A stretch of DNA of 64,000 bases from Actinacidiphila cocklensis. GTDB lineage: Bacteria; Actinomycetota; Actinomycetes; Streptomycetales; Streptomycetaceae. The notes under the pieces were generated by a model. The model was not told the DNA's origin and did no database searches. It saw only the letters and a program-made list of their open reading frames with translations. Of this stretch, positions 59,904-64,000 are shown in pieces. Each line of letters opens with the position of its first letter. Positions within the stretch are counted from its first letter, which is position 1. A program made the position numbers and the translations under genes. The stretch spans positions 186,001-250,000 of the forward strand of contig NZ_CAJSLV010000103.1 in assembly GCF_907177275.1 (NCBI RefSeq), read 5' to 3'.

Positions 59904-60142
59904 CTTCCGCGCCCCGGGCGCCCGCACTCCCCCGATCGCCAGTACCCTCGTGTTCCTCACGGCACCTCATCTCCCTGCCCCGCGTCCTCGACGCCCTGCC
60001 CTCTCGTAGCGGCAGGGGCAACGGACGCCGTGAGCCCCGGCAGGACCGCCCGGCTGCCGGTGGAACCCCAGTACGGAACCGGGCGTCGCGGAGCTGCGGT
60101 CGGCGGCTCCGCCACCAGGGGCAGCGCGAGGGACGGAATCAG

Positions 60143-62767
60143 GTGGACGACGACCACGACGGCACGGGCATACCCGGCGAGACCCAGCAGGACCCCGCGG
60201 CGGCACGCAAGCCGGCGAAGAAGCCCGCGAAGCGGGCAGTTCCCAGGACTGCGGCGCCGGCCGCCCCCGCAGGCACGCGCGCGGCCAAGACCGCCGACGC
60301 CACACCGGTGGCGTCCCCGGGCACCCCGGCCGGAACGTCAGCCGAAGCAGGCACGACCGCCGGAGCGGCGCGCGACGCAGGCCCGGCTGCCGCCCCGGGC
60401 ACAACCGCCCCTGCGGGCGAGGCCGCCGCCACCCCGGCCGACGCGGGCTCAACCCCCGCTGCGGGCAAACCCACGAGCCCGGGCACCGCCGCCGCAGGCA
60501 CGGCGGCCGGCTCGGGCAGGCCTGCCGCCACCGCGGGCACGCCCGCCGGCACCGCTGCCGGCGCGGGCACGACTGCCGCCACGAACGCATCGGCGGGGGC
60601 AGCGAAGGGTGCGGCCGCGACTACCGGCGCGGACAAGCCCGCTGGAAAGGGCACCGCCGCCGCCAAGCGCACGGGCACCCGTACGGCCAAGGCGACGGCC
60701 ACGGGCGCGGGCACGACCCCCGCCCCGGCCAAGCGCGCGGCCACACCCGCCGGCAAGACGGCAGCCACGCCCGCCCGCAAGGGCACGACGGCACAGCCCG
60801 CGGCGACCACCGACGCGACCCCCGCATCCGTCACCGACGCGACGCCTGCCGCGGACGCGGGCACCGCGGCGGGCAACGGCAAGCGCACCGGCAAGACCGC
60901 AGCCGCAGCCGCCAAGGCAGGCACCGGATCCCCGGCGCCCGCAGCGGGCACGGACGCAGCCGCCGACGGAACCGAGAGCCCCGCACCCGGCGCGGCCAAG
61001 CGCAAGGCCGCAACCGCGCCCGCCGCGCCCCGGAAGAAGGCCGCACCCGCCAAGAGGGCCGCGGTCGCGAAGCAAGCCGGCCCGGCGAAGAAGGCCGTCA
61101 AGTCCGCGCCCGCCGCAGCAACGGCCGAGGCGCAGGCCCAGGCGCAGGCCCAGGCAGCACCAGGCGAGGCCTGGCGGGTCGACGGGTACGCGGTGGAGGG
61201 GGACGCCCGGGTCGACGCCGGTGGGCACGTGGTCGTGCCCGCGCGGCACGAGGCCGGCGGGACGCCCGTCGTGATCACCTACGTCTCGGCGGAAGTTGCC
61301 GCCGACGAGGGCTTCCGGGAGGCCTTCCGCGGGGCAGCCGAGGGACTCGGGCGACTCGAATCGCCGTACGTGGCACGGCTGTACGCGTACACCGAGGACG
61401 GCCCGCACGCCGCGGTCGTACGGGAACCGGTGGACGGGGTCGCCCTGGACGCCCTGCTCACCGACAGCGGTCTGCCCGCAGGACCCGAGGCGGCGCTCAC
61501 CGTACTGAAGAGCTCGCTGCTGGGCCTGGCGGCCGTCCACGAGGCCGGCCTCGCCCGCGGCGGCTACCAGCCCGCGAAGGTCCAGGTCACTCCCGAGGGC
61601 ACGGTGAAGCTCACTGACCTCGGCGTGACGGTGAGCGGCGCGGAGGCCACCGACGTCCAGCTGGCGACGGCCGCCTTCTCCGCCTGCCTGGCGACGGGCA
61701 CGGAGCCGCACCCGGACGTCCAGGCCCTGATCGCCCGCGGCTTGGCGGGCACAGCCGCAGCCACGGCAGCCGACGCGGACGCGGACACCGCAGCAGCGGA
61801 CGACGCAGCCGCCGGCACGGTCACCCCTGCTCCCGCTCCCGCTCCTGCCCCTGCCCCTGCCCCTGCCCCTGCCCCTGCCCAACAACTCGCCACCGCAGCG
61901 GACTTCGCCGCCGAGGTAGATGCCGTCGCCGTCGCCGTCCACGGCGAGGACTGGGAAGCGCGCGGGCAGGCGGAACTGGCCGCGCTCGTCGTCCCGTTGC
62001 TCCAGCCGGCAACAGCAGTGCCGCCGCAAGGCGAACCCGCACCGGTCACCGAACCGTCGCTGCCCTTCACCTTCGTCGCCGACGATCCGTCCGCGGAGGG
62101 GCGCCGCTTCGGCCGGCGGGCCAAGGTCCTGCTCCTCGCCGCGGCAGCGGTCGTCGTCGCGGGGGCTCTCACGGTCGCCGCCGTGGCCACCGGCAACAGC
62201 AACGACGCCGCGGCCACCGTCACGCCCAGTGCCACGCCCACCGCGTCGGCCACCGTGCCGTCCACCACGGCCCCGGCCGCCGCCCCGGCCCCCACCACGA
62301 CCGCGCCCTCCCCGACGAGCGCGCCGTCGACGACCCCGGCGGCACCCTCGCCGACGAAGCGGCCCACCACGCCGCCCACGACGGCCCGGGCCACCACCGC
62401 GCCCGCCACGCCCCCGCCCGCCACGAAGCCCGCCGCGCCCGCCGGGGCGCACGTGTCGGCCGTGTACGCCCATCTGGGCTGTACCCCCGGTAACCACACG
62501 GCCACGGCCGTCGTGCGGGTGGAGTACGACGGCACCGCGGGCGCCACACTGACCCTCACCTGGTGGCGCAACAGCTCGGGCAGTCCCGAGGGGGCGACGA
62601 CCATGACCCCGCAGACGGTGAAGCTGCCGAAGGGCTCGACGTCGTACGTCTTCACCTCGAACTTCACCTACCAGGACACCCCGAAGCGCCCGTACATCGG
62701 CGTCACCGCCACCACCGCCCCGGCGGCCGCCACGGGCGCCAGGACCGAGGTCGTCCGCTGCCGCTGA
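60143..62767 (+). CDS. Membrane protein with disordered Lys/Ala/Pro/Thr domain and pseudokinase
   Basis: 874 residues from GTG 60143. Residues 1-340 are a Lys/Ala/Pro/Thr-rich disordered region like a histone-H1 tail. Residues about 345-620 resemble a serine/threonine kinase, but the beta-3 lysine is absent (VVITYV), HRD is replaced by ARGGYQP and DFG by TDLG, so it is a pseudokinase. A (Pro-Ala)n stretch lies near 570. A membrane segment at about 655-680 precedes a Thr/Pro-rich linker and an extracellular domain with VRVEYDGTAGATLTLTWWRNSSGSP. It resembles the non-catalytic kinase-like proteins of actinomycetes; ligand and partner are unknown. Confidence 0.85.
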   Translation: MDDDHDGTGIPGETQQDPAAARKPAKKPAKRAVPRTAAPAAPAGTRAAKTADATPVASPGTPAGTSAEAGTTAGAARDAGPAAAPGTTAPAGEAAATPADAGSTPAAGKPTSPGTAAAGTAAGSGRPAATAGTPAGTAAGAGTTAATNASAGAAKGAAATTGADKPAGKGTAAAKRTGTRTAKATATGAGTTPAPAKRAATPAGKTAATPARKGTTAQPAATTDATPASVTDATPAADAGTAAGNGKRTGKTAAAAAKAGTGSPAPAAGTDAAADGTESPAPGAAKRKAATAPAAPRKKAAPAKRAAVAKQAGPAKKAVKSAPAAATAEAQAQAQAQAAPGEAWRVDGYAVEGDARVDAGGHVVVPARHEAGGTPVVITYVSAEVAADEGFREAFRGAAEGLGRLESPYVARLYAYTEDGPHAAVVREPVDGVALDALLTDSGLPAGPEAALTVLKSSLLGLAAVHEAGLARGGYQPAKVQVTPEGTVKLTDLGVTVSGAEATDVQLATAAFSACLATGTEPHPDVQALIARGLAGTAAATAADADADTAAADDAAAGTVTPAPAPAPAPAPAPAPAPAQQLATAADFAAEVDAVAVAVHGEDWEARGQAELAALVVPLLQPATAVPPQGEPAPVTEPSLPFTFVADDPSAEGRRFGRRAKVLLLAAAAVVVAGALTVAAVATGNSNDAAATVTPSATPTASATVPSTTAPAAAPAPTTTAPSPTSAPSTTPAAPSPTKRPTTPPTTARATTAPATPPPATKPAAPAGAHVSAVYAHLGCTPGNHTATAVVRVEYDGTAGATLTLTWWRNSSGSPEGATTMTPQTVKLPKGSTSYVFTSNFTYQDTPKRPYIGVTATTAPAAATGARTEVVRCR

Positions 62768-62786
62768 GCACCCCGCCGCAGTGCCC

Positions 62787-62842
62787 CCGCCGCCCCCGCC
62801 CGAGCGACACGACCCCTGCTCGGGCGGGGGCGGCGGCTTTTC
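62787..62842 (+). terminator. Strong rho-independent terminator
   Basis: A perfect 19-bp stem between 62787-62805 and 62818-62836 with a 12-base loop, followed by CTTTTCC on the plus strand. It ends the pseudokinase transcript. Confidence 0.88.
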
Positions 62843-63001
62843 CGCGCGGGCGCAGGTTAGGGCCTGTCGTTGTGCGCTGCACCTGGGAAACGAATATGCG
62901 CGAGGGACGGATGTTCTGTCCCTGGGCGGTAACGCGAAGCCCCAGGGGGATGCCGCCGAGGCAGGATCGGCTGCAGGCAGCACAAAGGAGAGAGGGATAC
63001 C

Positions 63002-63676
63002 ATGGGCACCAGGAAAATCGGCCGTACGGCACCGGCGCTTGTGCTCGTCACCGCGGGTCTGGCACTCGCGGCCTGCGGGCCGTCGGATGCTTCCGGCACC
63101 TCGGGCTCCGCGCCCGCCGCGTCCTCCGCCCCCATGACCTCCAGCGACGCCCCGACGCCGACTGAGGCGCCGTCCGTGACAGCCACCTCGACCCCCGCCC
63201 CCGCCACCACCGCCACCGCCTCCCCGGCGGCGACCGCGGCCACCGGTTCGACGGTGCCGGGGTGCACCACCAGCCACCTGAAGGTCACCGTGCAGAGCAA
63301 CGGCAGCGGGGCCGGCAGCAGCTTCTTCACGCTGGCCTTCCAGAACACCGGCAGCAGTCCCTGCACCCTGTTCGGCTATCCGGGCGTGTCCTTCGTGAAG
63401 GCCGGCAACGTCCAGCTCGGCAAGGCCGCCGCGCGGACGCCCGCGTCGAAGGCGACCGTCACGCTGATACCCAACGCCCACGCGTTCGCCGACCTGCGGA
63501 CCGTCAACGGCCAGGGCGGCTTCGACCCCGCCCAGTGCCAGCTCACCACCGTGCCGTCGCTGCGCATCTTCCCGCCGAACCAGAGGGCGTCGGTCAATAT
63601 CCCCTGGAACCAGAAGGAGTGCGTCGGCTCCACGGTGCAGAACCTGCAGGTGGGTCCGGTGCACAGCAACCGCTGA
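63002..63676 (+). CDS. DUF4232 lipoprotein
   Basis: 224 residues. The signal ends in LALAACGP, with the lipidated cysteine near residue 25, then a Ser/Thr/Ala/Pro linker. The domain CTTSHLKVTVQSNGSGAGSSFFTLAFQNTGSSPCTLFGYPGVSFV...IPWNQKECVGS matches DUF4232, common in streptomycete surface lipoproteins, with two cysteine pairs. AGGAGAG lies upstream of the ATG. Function unknown. Confidence 0.9.
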   Translation: MGTRKIGRTAPALVLVTAGLALAACGPSDASGTSGSAPAASSAPMTSSDAPTPTEAPSVTATSTPAPATTATASPAATAATGSTVPGCTTSHLKVTVQSNGSGAGSSFFTLAFQNTGSSPCTLFGYPGVSFVKAGNVQLGKAAARTPASKATVTLIPNAHAFADLRTVNGQGGFDPAQCQLTTVPSLRIFPPNQRASVNIPWNQKECVGSTVQNLQVGPVHSNR

Positions 63677-63716
63677 CCCCACCACCCGGGTCGGCGGCCC
63701 CGCCGGCCGGAATGAG

Positions 63717-64000
63717 ATGATCCGCTCCATGAGCAGCGGGGACAGCGGGGACGGCGCGCAGCGCCCGGAGGAGCAGTGGGCGCTGCGGCCCGCGGCGGCA
63801 GCGGACGTCGAGCCGATAGCGGACCTGCGGGCCGTCGTCATGCGCCCCGACCTGGAGCGGCTCGGGCGCTACGACGAGCACCGCGTACGGCAGCGCTTCC
63901 GGGACTCCTTCGACCCGCGGCACACCACCGTCATCACGGTCGGCGGCGAGCTGGCCGGTTCCGTGACGGTCCGCCCCGCGGACGCCCGGCTCTGGCTGGA
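63717..64000 (+). CDS. GNAT acetyltransferase, N-terminal part cut by the window edge
   Basis: 95 residues are visible from ATG 63717; an in-frame ATG at 63729 is an equally good start. WALRPAAAADVEPIADLRAVVMRPDLERLGRYDEHRVRQRFRDSF, then TTVITVGGELAGSVTVRPAD, is the beginning of a GNAT fold with the beta-4 strand in view. The acetyl-CoA motif lies beyond the window. Confidence 0.75.
   Translation, partial: MIRSMSSGDSGDGAQRPEEQWALRPAAAADVEPIADLRAVVMRPDLERLGRYDEHRVRQRFRDSFDPRHTTVITVGGELAGSVTVRPADARLWL

Noticed and set aside
60449..63841. A long minus-strand open frame opposite the pseudokinase and lipoprotein genes
   Set aside because: Low-complexity Gly/Arg sequence antisense to real genes and crossing a strong terminator.

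Overview
The window is high-GC actinobacterial DNA, most likely Streptomyces or a close relative in Streptomycetaceae. GC-rich third codon positions, frequent GTG/TTG starts, 4-bp stop/start overlaps, NsdA-type and MmyB-type regulators, a DUF4232 lipoprotein and a ydaO-type riboswitch before an M23 peptidase gene all fit.

Layout. 1-5188 is a chromosomal flank with a hydrolase 3' end, a short-chain dehydrogenase, an M1-type secreted metallopeptidase and two decayed genes. 5189-31316 is an integrated element of about 26 kb. Its left end is a 44-bp copy of the 3' half of tRNA-Thr(CGT); its right end is the intact tRNA-Thr, next to a tyrosine integrase, an XRE regulator and an excisionase. Identical paired 10-bp direct repeats, probably integrase arm sites, lie just inside both ends and tie the whole segment together as one unit. 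I see no transfer gene.

Element cargo falls into two blocks. (1) 5505-15100 is a restriction-modification-like defence block: a C5-cytosine methyltransferase, a Vsr mismatch endonuclease, a divergent Eco29kI-family GIY-YIG endonuclease, a MORC/MutL-type GHKL ATPase with zinc ribbon, an Mrr-nuclease/SF2-helicase fusion, an unknown 199-residue protein and a sigma-region-4-like DNA-binding protein. (2) 15261-22552 is a tightly overlapping operon for an unassigned nucleotide/nucleoside pathway: radical SAM enzyme, Asp/Glu-racemase-like enzyme, HhH-GPD (endonuclease III-like) protein, PfkB kinase, tandem nucleoside 2-deoxyribosyltransferase, thymidylate-kinase-like P-loop kinase and MazG-like pyrophosphohydrolase, with a divergent tetratricopeptide-type regulator. 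I regard this operon as the best candidate for an undescribed system; base or nucleoside hypermodification is one hypothesis. The rest of the element (22563-31146) holds an SDR, an RsbW-like ATPase, small unknown genes, a DUF3631 ATPase whose 5' half is crowded with GGWCC motifs, and the integration module.

31349-64000 is ordinary streptomycete chromosome: a tripeptidyl-aminopeptidase-like lipoprotein, holB, a MocR regulator/EamA exporter pair, an asparagine-synthase-like protein, an NsdA/NsdB-like regulator (paralogue of the element-borne one), lhgO, trmB, a PrsW-family protease, a PLD-helicase-DUF3427 protein, a LuxR/XRE/metallo-beta-lactamase-fold operon, an M23 peptidase under a c-di-AMP riboswitch, an exported amidase, a large secreted protein, a membrane pseudokinase, a DUF4232 lipoprotein and the start of a GNAT acetyltransferase. 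Family names come from motif recognition by eye; no database search was run.
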